A stretch of 64,000 nucleotides of DNA from Cavia porcellus (Eukaryota > Chordata > Mammalia > Rodentia > Caviidae): positions 21,884,501 through 21,948,500 of the forward strand of contig NW_026947500.1 of assembly GCF_034190915.1 (NCBI RefSeq). Direction: 5' to 3'. The stretch's first letter is position 1; each line of letters opens with the position of its first letter. Of this stretch, positions 10,993-22,003 are shown one piece after another. The position numbers were made by a program, and so were the translations under genes. The notes under the pieces were generated by a model. That model was not told where the DNA came from. It ran no database searches and saw nothing but the letters and a program-made list of their open reading frames with translations.

Positions 10993-11199
10993 TCTTTCAA
11001 ATTTTAGCCTTAATGGATATGTAGTGTGTCATTATAGTTGTATATTGTACTTCTCCTTTAATTAATGATGGGCTTATTTACTATTCATAGAGCTTCTTAT
11101 GTGAAGTATCTTGGATTATTATTATTATTATTATTATCATTATTTTTGCTTATAACCTTTACACACATTTTTAGATAAGGTGGTTGGTACCTCCAAAAA
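10993..11199. other. Probable LINE relic
   Basis: AT-rich sequence continuing from the interrupted L1, with an (ATT)n tract at 11119-11145. It is too diverged to place with confidence. Confidence 0.35.
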
Positions 11200-11209
11200 A
11201 AACCCAACT

Positions 11210-11292
11210 CCTGGAATTTATCTTTTCATGCTGCTAGGGATCAAACCCACACATGCTAGGCAAGAACTGTATCTCTGAGTCACAATCCCCTC
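11210..11292 (-). mobile_element. Old ID-type SINE
   Basis: Degenerate antisense body: gctgctagggatcaaaccca, cacatgctaggcaagaactg, then ctctgagtcacaatccc. Confidence 0.65.
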
Positions 11293-11299
11293 CTCCCCT

Positions 11300-11500
11300 C
11301 TTGGATGATTGAGATTACATCAAATCTATAGGTCAAATTAGTATAATTAGTAAGTTAACAATAGTTTCCCTTGTAGTCTTTCTTTCATCACTAAGTACAG
11401 TGTTAGCTGTAGGATTTTTGTAAATGTCCTTTGTCAAGTTGAAGAATTTTTCTTCTAGGCTTGGTGAAAGGTTTTTCATTTTTGTTTTTTAAATTGTGAA
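11300..11500 (-). mobile_element. Old L1 ORF2 fragment
   Basis: Antisense ORF2 words such as catcaaatctataggtcaaa and tcctttgtcaagttgaagaa. Heavily diverged. Confidence 0.55.
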
Positions 11501-11837
11501 TAGATACAAATTTTTGGCACTTTTTCCTTCTTTGTTGAGTTATACATTCTTGGGAGTTTTGTCCTCATTTAGTCACTTGAACTGTTTCTGTGGTAATGTT
11601 GGGAGTTCTTCTTTACAGTCATCATTTGTTTTGGAATCCTGTTATCTTGCATTAGCTTTGTCAGCCAACTCTGAAGAACAGGAATCTCTGAACTTTTGAT
11701 GCCCAGATTCTTAGTTGACGGAAGCATTTAATCTTTTTTCCTAGTCATTCCTTTATAAAGTATCAAACATTGTATTTAGTGACAGTAAATGCTTGATGTG
11801 CTAATAAACTTTTTAATCACAGTGGCTTAATATAACA
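11501..11837. other. Unassigned stretch
   Basis: No feature recognised; short frames only. Confidence 0.3.
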
Positions 11838-12030
11838 TAGTGGTACATTGCTTCTGAACTCAGTTCTCTCGATGATTCTGCTTGCAAACTAAACTGGTTG
11901 AGAACCAAATCAAATTTCTCCAGAGGGTCAGCATTGAAACTAGTTATTGAACTTGATTTGATTCTCATCCAATTTGGTTTGTGACCAAAATCATGAAAGA
12001 AATCAAGTTTATCAACTAAAGTACCACTGT
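11838..12030. repeat. Long imperfect foldback (palindromic repeat)
   Basis: The left arm (about 11838-11922) and the reverse complement of the right arm (about 11946-12030) align nearly throughout with scattered mismatches and small gaps. Shared blocks include agtggtac at the outer ends and gagaaccaaatcaaat against gagaatcaaatcaagt near the centre. The spacer is about 25 bp. It may be an old palindromic DNA-transposon relic; family not recognised. Confidence 0.7.
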
Positions 12031-12811
12031 ACAAGTGTTAATTATTGCTGGTGTTTCCTACTTTAATGTCAGAAGTCTTTTTTCTGCAGAGTCTCTCTGC
12101 TTCAGGGTCAAGACTCTCTTCTGTTTTGTGGCTGTTTCTTTCTAGAGTTCCAGCTGCATGTAGTAGGAACCAGAAAGTACAAGACGTGAGCAGTTTCAGG
12201 GGCCAGAGCTGGAAATGGTTTACTTAAATTGTGCCCTCAATCCTTTGGTCAGAACTCAATCAAGTGGACAAATGAGGACAAAATTTCCAAGTGGGAAATA
12301 TTAGTTGTCCCCAAATGTGGGGAGCACTGTTGCACTCTTTTGTACTCGTTTGTGGTTCAGACAACTATGCTAAGTGTTGGGAATGTAACAGTGAATGAAA
12401 TAGACTTGGGTCTTGTTCTAGTCAAGGTTGTCCTCTAGACATCCTTAAGAATTTGGTGAAAGAATTGTTTAGTATGTTCTCTCTGTCAGATAATTTTCTT
12501 GCTTGACACAATTAAGGTAATAATTTTCATAAGAAAAAACAAACCCAGCTGACTATATTAACACACGTAAGTGGGTAATGGAAGCATTAAAACTTATAAA
12601 AAAGTTCTTTAAATCTTCTATGGATGGTTTTTAACATAGCTCCTGTGGAACAAATACTGTAGAGTTGGTAAAACATACCAGATCATCTCTGCAAATTTAT
12701 TTAATGTGTTGTGCATGTTTTAAGATTTTTTGAGTCAGTTACTAACATTTAAACACTAAAAGAGTTCACCTTTTTAAAAAGTCCACATTTTGAGCTCTTT
12801 AAAAGTGACAT
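12031..12811. other. Unassigned stretch
   Basis: Non-coding by appearance; no repeat recognised. Confidence 0.3.
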
Positions 12812-12866
12812 GGCAAAAAAAAAAAAAAACCCAAAAGACAAAAAACAAAAGATAAAACCTAGAAAA

Positions 12867-12960
12867 GGGACTGGGGATTTAGCTCAGCGGCATAAGTGCC
12901 TGCCTGGCAAGCACGAGGTTGTGAGTTCGATCCCTGGTACAAAAAAAAAAAAAAAAAAAA
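12867..12960 (+). mobile_element. ID-type SINE
   Basis: Sense body: ggactggggatttagctcag, cggcataagtgcctgcctgg, caagcacgaggttgtgagtt, cgatccctggtac, then an A tail. The word tgacatg occurs at 12805-12811 and 12961-12967. If that is the target duplication, the A-rich stretch 12812-12866 also belongs to the insert. Confidence 0.93.
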
Positions 12961-12967
12961 TGACATG

Positions 12968-13530
12968 CAGTTTAATAATATGGAATTTGAGTTCCTTTTT
13001 GACAGCAGCTGGCAAGAGCTGAATCTTAGCTGACTTTAGACAAGGCTGTACTTTCTAGTTGCCTCAAACCTGTTTTGAATGCTTTATTCATTTAATTTAT
13101 CCATGTGGACATTTGAATTTATGATCTTTGTCTAAAGTAATTTACCAACTTTTGAATCATTTCGAGGCATAGTTGTGAAACTAACACTTAGAAAACAAAT
13201 GGATAGGTCAGAACAAATTTATACATTTGAAGGAAATTATACTTTCAAAATTTTATACTGCCAAAAATTATTTGTGTAGTAAACATTATTGGTAATATAT
13301 GTCCCATAGACATCAAAATTTTTTCTTTTATGAACTATTTTTTAACTTGTTAGTTTTATAAATATGGATTTTATGCACTCTTTTGGTTTCCTGATTTATA
13401 TCTAACATTATTTTGGTCACAAGCTTTATTAATATTTTGTATTTTCCAGATTATGGTTATGTTCATATATATTATATATGAGTTGTACAATAACCTTGTA
13501 TATCAAAGTAAGACAAGCATAAAAAAAAGA
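12968..13530. other. Unassigned AT-rich stretch
   Basis: No gene, RNA or repeat recognised. Confidence 0.3.
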
Positions 13531-13534
13531 AAAA

Positions 13535-13618
13535 TAGGGCTAGGGATATGGCTCAGTGATAGAGAGCTTGCCTAGCATGCAGTGAGACCCTAGGTTCACT
13601 CCCTAAAACTGCCATAAA
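13535..13618 (+). mobile_element. Older ID-type SINE
   Basis: Sense body: gggctagggatatggctcag, tgatagagagcttgcctagc, then ctaggttcactccct. It resembles the ancestral ID sequence (tgatagagagcttgcc) rather than the ggcataag subfamily elsewhere in the window. Confidence 0.85.
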
Positions 13619-13619
13619 A

Positions 13620-15060
13620 AGAGGAGGGTCTTCCAAAATAATCTGTCTCAGAATTAAGGAGTTCCCAAGAGATTGCCAAGATAGCTTCTGAAGAACTTTA
13701 TGGGTTGTGTTTATGCATTTTTATGTAATCAGAAGAAATGAGCATTTCTGGTTTCCCAGACTCAATTGATTTTAGCAAAAAACATTCTAATGACTTGTCT
13801 CTGAAATGTTTTCAGGGAAGTAAACTGAGGATAATGGCAAAGCTAGCTGTTGACTGTTACCTAGGGAAACTAATTCTTGTCTGGTGCTCGTTTCATTACC
13901 CTGTACCCCCAATCCAAGGGTAGCTGAAGCTTCCTATTGAAGCATTTTTAAGCAAGCTTTTGGCAGGTTTTTTGTTGCATCTTTCTAATGTGTGAATAAA
14001 GGCATTAGAAGAAAAAGTAATTTTTGAATGCTGCAGTCTCTGCTTGGTTATGTGCCCTGAGACCCGCAAATAATTTAAATCCACAGTGTATTTGATATGC
14101 ATATCTTCCCCCAAAGTTTGAATTCCACAAACACAAATTGAGTCATTTTCCGAATGTTTGTAATATGAATGAAGCTTTAATACCAATACCATAAAACTTC
14201 TGAAGGTCTATGAGCATTTGTTGTACATTGTTAATCCAAAACAAAACTTTATTCTAACTAAACTTGTGGCTCTATAGATGCTAAACTTATTTCCATTGAT
14301 CAGTACAACATGTTTGTACCAACCAGATCTAAAAAATGTGTAAAGGAGTGCCATGCTGTAAAGACCTTATTATAGTTGTAAACACGAGTGCAGCTGTTAC
14401 AAATCTAGCAAAACCTCAGATTAAACAATTTCACATTTACTGAAGATGACATTCCAGACCCATTTTTTGTAATGTAAACACTGTGAGACATGCCTTTGAA
14501 ATGAGTAGGATTGCCATTAATATTAATGCCACTGAATTCAAGGCTGAGAAGTCATTTGTTTTTGAGCTTTATTTTTCACTCCAAATTTTGGAATAAAATA
14601 GGCTTTTAGTCTGAAGTATGATATGTTTATTCATAGCCTGAAAAAAATTTGACCCTGTTGCTTTTGAATTGTAGGAAAACAAAAATATAGTATAAATATT
14701 TTGTTCTCTATGGTCTTTTATCTTAAATGAATTTGTTAAAATTAAATTTGGCAAAAATTAGCTGTTAATGGAATCCAATTGCTTTGGTCAATTATAGAAA
14801 TAAAAGGACACTAAAAGTAACTGTTATTTGAGGACTGTACTAGTGCAACATTTGAAATTTTGTGTTTAAGGAAAGAATTTTATTTTAAATGATTCGAAGC
14901 ATTTATTTATGGTTGTCTTTCAGCTAGAGTAGGATGAAACAAACATTGAAAATCTGCACCACTGGAATGTTTTTCTCCCTAGTTTCCACTAATGGAAGAA
15001 CTAGTGAGTGAGGTATCAATTTGGCCATGTGGTCTTTTCTAGCGCTACTTTCTGCACACT
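13620..15060. other. Repeat-poor, apparently unique block
   Basis: This is the longest stretch in which I recognise no mobile element. Composition is uniformly AT-rich; frames are short and scattered on both strands and none has protein-like composition. It could be a conserved non-coding region or a long intron segment. That is inference from the lack of repeats only. Confidence 0.4.
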
Positions 15061-15067
15061 GTTTTTC

Positions 15068-15195
15068 TATGAATTCTTCTTCTTCTTCTTCTTTTTTTTT
15101 TTTTTTTTTGAGATGCTAGGAGTGAAACCTAGGACTTCGTGTATTCTAGATCAGCACTCACCACTAATTCTACTGATGCTAGACCTGCGCTCCCT
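15068..15195 (-). mobile_element. Degenerate ID-like SINE after (TTC)n
   Basis: (TTC)n and T runs (15075-15109) are followed by gatgctaggagtgaaaccta, ggacttcgtgtattctagat and cagcactcaccact, the skeleton of an antisense ID element. Confidence 0.55.
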
Positions 15196-15545
15196 CTTGT
15201 ATAATTTTTGTCACACTTAGGATTATACATGGAAGTATTGTGTGTATGGCTTTCTTTTGATTGTTTGGTGGTGACTGTATTTTGAAATTTCATTTGCCTT
15301 TACTGAAATCTGTAATTGAACATTTGGGGAAAATTTTAAGTTGGGTAATAGAGTAGTTATATGACTGTGTATAAGTGATCCTTAGTGCTCTATTTGAGGC
15401 AACATTTGTCACAGAAAGACAGTTGAATCTCATTTAAACTTTTAAAATTTTGTTTAAAACAGTTGAAATCAGATATTGTCAAGTATCAAAATTAAAGCTG
15501 GAATTATGAAAAAAGTATGTAGCTAATGTGATATTTATTGAGAAC
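15196..15545. other. Unassigned stretch
   Basis: AT-rich; nothing recognised. Confidence 0.3.
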
Positions 15546-15559
15546 TTTTTTCATGTACC

Positions 15560-15900
15560 TTGATAAATATATTACTTTAAAATAGATTTATTGAAATATA
15601 ATTTATCTATCATACAGTTCACCCATTTAAAATGGGCGATTCTTAGCACGTTTACTAAGTTGAGTAAGTATAGTAATCATAATCAATTTTAGAACAGTTC
15701 ATCACATAAAATGGAAAGTATAACTATTAGTAGTGATGGAATGTCCCTTTCACACATGCACCTGTTCACCCCCTCTCCCCAATAGACTTTTGCCAGACTT
15801 AACTACTGTCTGTCATATTCAGAGGAACTCTGGATATTTCCATCAACATAAAGAATACTATAATGACTGATGTTGTGTTGTCACTTCTTTCTTTCTATTT
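15560..15900 (-). mobile_element. Old L1 3'UTR fragment
   Basis: Antisense 3'UTR-type words: gatttattgaaatataattt, catacagttcacccatttaa, then cataaagaatactataatga. Similar sequence lies near 28800-29019 and 39300-39500. Confidence 0.65.
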
Positions 15901-16119
15901 TCCTTTTAAAAAAATATATGTATTAAGAGATTGTGGAGTTTTCTGTTAATTTTTTTGACAATTAAAATTTTTTTTTGAGAAGGATATCTGGGCAGATATA
16001 GAAGAACCTCCTCCTTTCCTGTTTATAAACATTTTTTTAACTGCCCTGGGGGATTTTCCTTCACCTGACCTTTTGCCCTTTTTCTGATACTAAGTCTTCT
16101 CTTTATCAAGTCCTTTTTA

Positions 16120-16312
16120 AAATTTTTTGATTTATTTTTGAATTGAAAAGAAGGCCTTTGCACTGAACTACATCCACAGTCCTATTACAAGCTTTTTTAT
16201 TTTTTTGAAACAGGGTCTTGCTAAGTTGTCTGTGCTGGGCTTAAATTTATGATCCTCACGTCTCAGCCTCTCAGAGTGCTGGGATTACAAATGTGTGCCA
16301 AACTCCATCTCC
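16120..16312 (-). mobile_element. B4-like composite SINE (ID + B1)
   Basis: A decayed ID part (gcactgaactacatccacag) is followed by a decayed antisense B1 part (gaaacagggtcttgctaagt, gagtgctgggattacaaatg). This ID-plus-B1 order is that of rodent B4 elements. Confidence 0.65.
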
Positions 16313-17035
16313 AGATTTGACATTTCATTAGGAGAACTCACAGGGTTCAGAACACAGTTGTCTTCATAATTATGATTGATTACAGAGAGAGGATGTAAAG
16401 GAAAATTAGGAAAAGAAAAGGTACATGGTTATAATATGAAAGAAACCCGGAACAGGCTTCCATGAGCGCTCTTTCTGCAGACTCATATAGGACACATTTA
16501 ATTGCTCCATGAATGAGTTCTGATGCCTTGCATGAATGTTTTCTAGCAAGGAAACTTATTAGAGATGAGTACCCAGGGGTTTTTTTGAGTTTGGTCACAT
16601 TGTATCCTCTAGCAGCTACCAAATTCCAGACTCCTAAAGGGAAAGCAGGTGTTTAGCATAAATCACATTGTGCGGATAGTTTAGGGATAGTGAACCCCCT
16701 TTAACAGTTATAGTAATGGGAGTGCTTCCCAACTCCAAGTTCCTGATGTCTGCGAGGGCGAATCTTGCAGCTAGTCCTCTCTATGAAGAACAATCTGGTC
16801 TTTTAAATATTTTCTACATAGTTTCTACGAGGCCAACTCTGAGAATCAAAGTTAAGTTTTAATCTTAGTTGATTACAGGTATCTTTAGGTATCTTTATCT
16901 TAGGTAAAAATTTAAAGCAGACAGATTGGTAATATGGTTAAAGTAGTCAAAAAAACTGAGCTTCAAAAAAGATTATTGATGGTGAGAAATATTGTCTATA
17001 AAATATTGGAACTCAAGGTTGATAGGGAAGTGTAG
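16313..17035. other. Unassigned, possibly LTR-derived
   Basis: Mixed-composition sequence, including an 80-codon minus-strand frame at 16380-16622 without recognisable protein features. It may be an old LTR relic; not assigned. Confidence 0.3.
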
Positions 17036-17039
17036 AGGG

Positions 17040-17450
17040 TTTGTGTTTAGATTGAGTCCCCTCCCTCCAGATCTTCTGTTGAGAGTCTAATCTCCAATGT
17101 GACTACTACATGTGGAGCAAAGGCCTTTAGGGATAAAATTAAGGTTAAACTTGAGGTCATAAGGTTGGGGTCTTAATTGATAGGGTTGGTGGTCTTATGA
17201 GAGGAGGGAGATCTCTATTTCTCTCTAATACATGAGGTCATGTGAACACACAGTAAGATGATGTCTGCCTATAACTCAGGAAGATTTTTCTTCCCAGGAA
17301 CCATATTGGCTGGCTTGGACTTTCAAGTCTTCAGAATTGAAAGAAAGTATAATAGTGTTGTTTATGCCATCCTGTCTGTGGTGGTCATTGTGGTACCTCA
17401 AGTTAAGACATGTGGAAGTCAGACTAGGACTCCAGCTTTATCAAGATGAA
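17040..17450 (+). mobile_element. Ancient LTR-like (MLT/MER-type) relic
   Basis: The sequence order is ctccctccagatcttctgtt, gaggtcataaggttgggg, a tcttatgagagg block, catgaggtcatgtgaacaca and gtttatgccatcctgtctgt. It matches the general layout of an old mammalian-wide repeat. Family not certain. Confidence 0.55.
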
Positions 17451-17945
17451 CTGTTATATGCAGCAAAAGAATATTAATATGGTGCTAGATTTCTTATTTT
17501 TAGTTTTAAATATTTGTTTTTGACCATTCACTCTTTAAACTTAGTCTACATACCACCTTTTCTGAGTTACCTTGAGTCATTAATCTAGGATTCTAGATCT
17601 GTACTATTAAAATGTCATAGTGATTAGCCACATTTGACTATTTAGATTAATTAAAATACAAATTTAAAAAATTAGTGCCACTGACCCTTTCTTCTCCTAT
17701 GTGCTCTCCCAAAACTGTTCTGCCATAGCAGGGATTGTTTGTAAACTCATTACATATATTAAATTTAAGATGAAAACTCTGACCTGGAAGGCGGATCTTT
17801 TAGAAAAAATTTTTAAAAGTTGTTATTATTTTAATTTTAATGAAAATATACAGCCTAAAGTGAAGAAAATACAGTGATGTAAGGGAAAGAAACTTCAACC
17901 TACTAAATGTCCATAGATAAGTTCTTGTTCTCTAAAAACAAAGAA
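17451..17945. other. Unassigned AT-rich stretch
   Basis: No feature recognised. Confidence 0.3.
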
Positions 17946-17949
17946 TGCA

Positions 17950-18501
17950 TTTTAGGACAACAAGTTATGAGCAGAATATGTTTATTGAGAGAAAGAAAGC
18001 TTCTGTCTAGGAGAGAAACAGAAGGGATCCTGAGATTTCATAAAGCAAAACCCTAAGATGAAGCGAGTTCAAGGTAGGGAATAACTGGGAACTCACAAGG
18101 TGGGCATGAGGTGGGACAGAGCTATGGCCAACCAATAGGATTAATTGCTCGGGTAAAATTGATTACATTAGGAACAATTAGGGAAGCGAGTTATGAGTTA
18201 CGTAGCAAGCAGGCATGCAAATAGTGCACTGGCTCTGCTTGCAGGGGCTTGGGATGGTGACTTCCTGCTAGTTTGGGGTGATAGAGACCTATTTAGAATA
18301 TCAATCCCTAGTGACTATCCTTAGGAATTATGTAGGTGCATTTGTTTAATCTTTTGTCTTGATGTCTGGTCCACAGTGGAGGTGTCTGTCTCCCTCACAG
18401 TTGCAAGATATCTGGTCTTCTGTTCTGGCTCCTTCGAGGGCCCAGCCTTGTCTGATTACCTGTAATATTTCTGTCTGACTCAGTTGCCTATAGCAGTAAC
18501 A
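17950..18501 (-). mobile_element. Probable antisense retroviral-type LTR
   Basis: Read on the minus strand it would start tgttactgctatagg (from 18501) and reach an AATAAA signal near its 3' end (plus strand tttatt at about 17979). It is GC-richer than the flanks. The left boundary and target duplication were not identified. Annotated as an old LTR only, with no coding region. Confidence 0.45.
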
Positions 18502-19490
18502 CCAATAATTTATTTTGGAATAATGTAAAGACTGTCTGAACTTACACAAATAGATATTTATACAAAAATATTTTAATACATACAACTTCCTTATTTGAAT
18601 TAGAATTTATGATGAAAATCTTTCCAAGTCAGCCAGGAATATTTATTATATGCTAATTATTCTATTACTTCAAGAATATATGTGTTATGTTTTAATGTTA
18701 TTGTTATACCCACTTTAACCACCATCCAACATTTTAGCCTCTAGGTCTATTTCTTTTTCTTTGTGTGGTCTTATTAAGAAATAATTGCATGAGAGGAACA
18801 AAATCTTAAGTTTGGTGGCACTTAGTACCAAATAATTCCAGATGTGTGCTTTCCTTACATATAGAGAGCACCTACTCTGCTGCTGTATTTATCTTCTCAT
18901 CCTTCCTTGTCTTCAGTACTCTCCCATTTCATTTAATTTTCACCTAAATTCCAGCCTTGTTCTATACAGTTCTTGGCCTGCACCCTGATACCTTTGCCAC
19001 TGGCTCTCCCTGCAGCCCCCATCATTGACATGACCCTTGGCAGGGAGTGAAAATGATGGTGGTCTTTGCATCCAGACTCAGAGCACCCTCAGTCAGCAGT
19101 AATACTTGATGTAACAAATACCAGGGCAGGATAACCACATATCCCTGGACTGGGATTTTAGTTGTCAGTTGTCCTATATGCTGTGGTTTAGGCATCAATT
19201 TGAAGAGATTGAATTTATTTCCTACAGCTTCTTTTCTTGGTTATCATCTAATAGTATCCCTTATTATTATGTATTTTACTCGTCTTTTTTATTCTTGACA
19301 TAAATTTTTCTTTTTGTCATTTTGCTTTGATCATTCTTTCTCATTTTTGCTTCCTTATTTCTTTTAGATTTCTTCCATTTTCTTAATCAGACTTAACAGA
19401 TTTTCTTTCTGCTTGAATCTCATTATCTAATTGCTCAATGGCTAGGGATGGGAGGGCGAAGCAGGGAAGGCAGGGTAAATGTGCTGCTTG
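18502..19490. other. Unassigned stretch
   Basis: AT-rich with a slightly GC-richer part at 18900-19150. No repeat, RNA or convincing frame recognised. Confidence 0.3.
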
Positions 19491-19494
19491 TTGA

Positions 19495-19764
19495 TTGTTT
19501 AGCAAGATATTTAAGAACCTACTTTCTTTTTCACTCTTGTGTTTGGGAGATCGTGAAGTTACTACTAATACACACTTTTTGTGTATAAATCCTTACAAAG
19601 AGAGGACTGAAAGGATGCCCACTTATCGGGAGTTTAAGATGTACTGTGGGAAAAAGGACCCGCCCATGAAGAAACTGCCAGCAAAACAAGACTGCCAGAA
19701 GTTAGCCAGCATGACAGTGAGACAGTGTGGTGCTGGTGACACATTGCAATCAGATGACAGATGA
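19495..19764 (+). other. 89-codon open frame, unassigned
   Basis: The frame runs from an ATG-initiated, hydrophobic first 17 residues into a Lys/Cys-rich tail (for example YREFKMYCGKKDPPMKK). The segment 19600-19760 is GC-richer than its neighbours. I recognise no family. There is no clear splice context, promoter or polyadenylation signal. It could be part of an exon, a degenerate repeat or chance. Confidence 0.15.
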
Positions 19765-20580
19765 TGAGGGACAGTCTTTCAGAGTGAGAGGAGTTTTGAA
19801 CTTAAACAGATGAATTTTAGTTGTGCCACTGTTGGTAACTTTTATTTTTTAAATTTTATTTTTGGTAACTTATATGAAGAAAGATTAACTATTGACTAAA
19901 ACAACTTATTTTGGGCTCAAAAAGCAAGGTTTTTGTTCTTGGAAGGCAGTTACATGTGAACAGCCGTTTCAGTTTTTAATTGGTCAGCATTTACTAAGAC
20001 ATGATTTGAATGTGGATATTTATTACATAGAACATTATATCTAGCAATAGAATTACTGTTAATGAAATACTCTGTATTTGTGGCACACAGATGAATCACA
20101 TAGAATTTTTTAAAATAATGTGCTTGTCTTTGGGAAAATCCCACTTGAAACTGGAAAGAAATTTTTATTTTATTTTCATTACAAATTATAGGGGTTTGTT
20201 ATTGTCCAGTTAGAAGCTTAGTAAATTCTAGAAGTAGACTAATTGGCCTCAGTTCTGCACAATTTTTGTTGCTTTGCAAGACTACCCATACAGTTTAAAT
20301 AAAGTTAAAAGCAGGTTAAATGGTGTGTGCCTATAAAGTCAAACTAAAACTGTATTTTTTGTCTGTCAACACTTGAATTTAAAAAATGGCTTTCAGAACA
20401 TGATTGCAATTTAGAATCTTAACTCAAAACCACATACGCCATAGTATTTTAAAATCTGGAACTAAAAAATAGAATCACATATATAGCATTTGAAAGTACA
20501 TCTGATGTTAGTGTGTGTATGTCTTGCTGTCCTGATGCAGCTTTTGGGTTGCATTAGTGGTCTGAACATGATTCTTGTAT
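19765..20580. other. Unassigned AT-rich stretch
   Basis: No recognised repeat; no long frame. Confidence 0.3.
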
Positions 20581-20585
20581 TTCAG

Positions 20586-20613
20586 GAACGTACATTGCTT
20601 GGCTGCACAGATG
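20586..20613 (+). other. Candidate 28-nt micro-exon
   Basis: An acceptor-like tgtatttcag (ending 20585) and a donor-like gtatgt (from 20614) bracket 28 nt. A second acceptor with a strong pyrimidine tract ends at 20695. Splicing the 28 nt to 20696 would keep one frame open for about 41 codons before a stop. This is pattern matching only; chance is likely. Confidence 0.12.
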
Positions 20614-20695
20614 GTATGTTTTAAATCTAGTAAATAAAAGAAAACTAGAACAGTGATTTTACTGTTTCATTTTAACTGACTTTTATTTATTTTAG

Positions 20696-21255
20696 ATGAA
20701 TGTGGTCTTTGTGAAGGTGACAGACTAAGCCTAGAAACTATATCCCAGAACAGAATGGGTGGGCATTCCTCCTGTTACCTACCACAGGTCTGCTGATTTT
20801 TCTCAGCTGAGCCAGTGCCAGCTCCTTGGGTATAAGACTCTGATTCCTTAACTATTGTCATGTTTACCAACCCACTCCTTGTGTTTCTTTAATTAAATGT
20901 CCACAGGCTAACCACACTCTCATACTTCTCACATCCCAATTGTCCTCAGCCTGCTCGTATAGTCTATTTCCCTGGATTATCTCTTTGATTTCCATAGCTT
21001 TAATTACTTTCTCTCTGTTAGTGGTTTCCACAGCTGTCTTTAGCTCAGATCTGTCTCCTTTCAAACTCTTATAACCCACTCCTTACTGGACCTCTTCATT
21101 TGGATACCTTAAGTACCTTAAGACACTCACTGTTTCTTAAGCTGTCCTATTTCTATCCAAATATGCTCTTACATCTGTGTTGCCTCTTTTAGTATTCAGT
21201 AGCACTATGCACCTGTATCCAGGGTCAGGAGCACAACATCATCCTTAACTTTTTT
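20696..21255. other. Unassigned stretch, possible downstream exon start
   Basis: It begins after a well-formed acceptor tract (ttttatttattttag). No recognised protein similarity. The rest is ordinary non-coding sequence. Confidence 0.2.
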
Positions 21256-21261
21256 CTCACT

Positions 21262-21440
21262 TTTTCTCTTTCTTTCTTTTTTTTTTTTTTTTTTTGACTA
21301 GCTCAGCTCAGCTCAGTTTAGCCCCACCCTACCCTTCTCCACCTCTCCCCTTCCTTCTCTTTCCATTTTCATTTCCTTCCTTCCTCCCTCCCTTCTTTCC
21401 TTCCTTTCTTTTTTCCTTTTTCCCTCCTTACATCCCTTTT
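21262..21440. repeat. Pyrimidine-rich low-complexity tract
   Basis: A T run is followed by an agctc repeat near 21300 and long CT/TTCC-rich sequence to about 21440. Confidence 0.85.
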
Positions 21441-21911
21441 CCCCCCTTCCTCTGACCCTACTCTGTTAAATCTAATCACTGAACACTGTATATTCTACCT
21501 CTTCAGTATCTCTCATATCTAGGCACACATACTCCTTTACTTGCAATAGGGTTATGCTCCTACAAACACTTTGCAAATTGAAAATATCCTAAGTTGAAAG
21601 TACATTCAATACACCTAGCCAAACATAGCTTGCCCACACTGTATACTGTAAGGTATGGGTGGTTTCCCATGTTACAGTGCGGCTCTCTGCCCTGTCTAAT
21701 ATCTTGAGAAAGAATTATACTTCATTTTGCCACCAGGGAGAAGACTAGGATTGAAATACTCCTCTAATGCATGAGTATCACTTTTGCACCATTGTAGTTT
21801 TTAAAAAAAATTCTGATTTGAACCATGCTAAATTGAGCACTATTTGTACTTTTTAGTTTTTAGTCTGTGAGAAAAGGCCCTGACTCTCTAAAATGATATT
21901 TTTGTCATTTC
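21441..21911. other. Unassigned stretch
   Basis: No feature recognised. Confidence 0.3.
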
Positions 21912-22003
21912 TTTTTTTCTTTTTTTGTGGGTACCGGGAATTGAACTCTGGACCTCCCATTTGGCAGGCAAGCACTGCATTGCTGAGCTATACCCCTGAC
22001 CCT
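21912..22003 (-). mobile_element. ID-type SINE
   Basis: Antisense body: gggtaccgggaattgaactc, tggcaggcaagcactgcatt, then gctgagctatacccctgacc. Confidence 0.88.
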
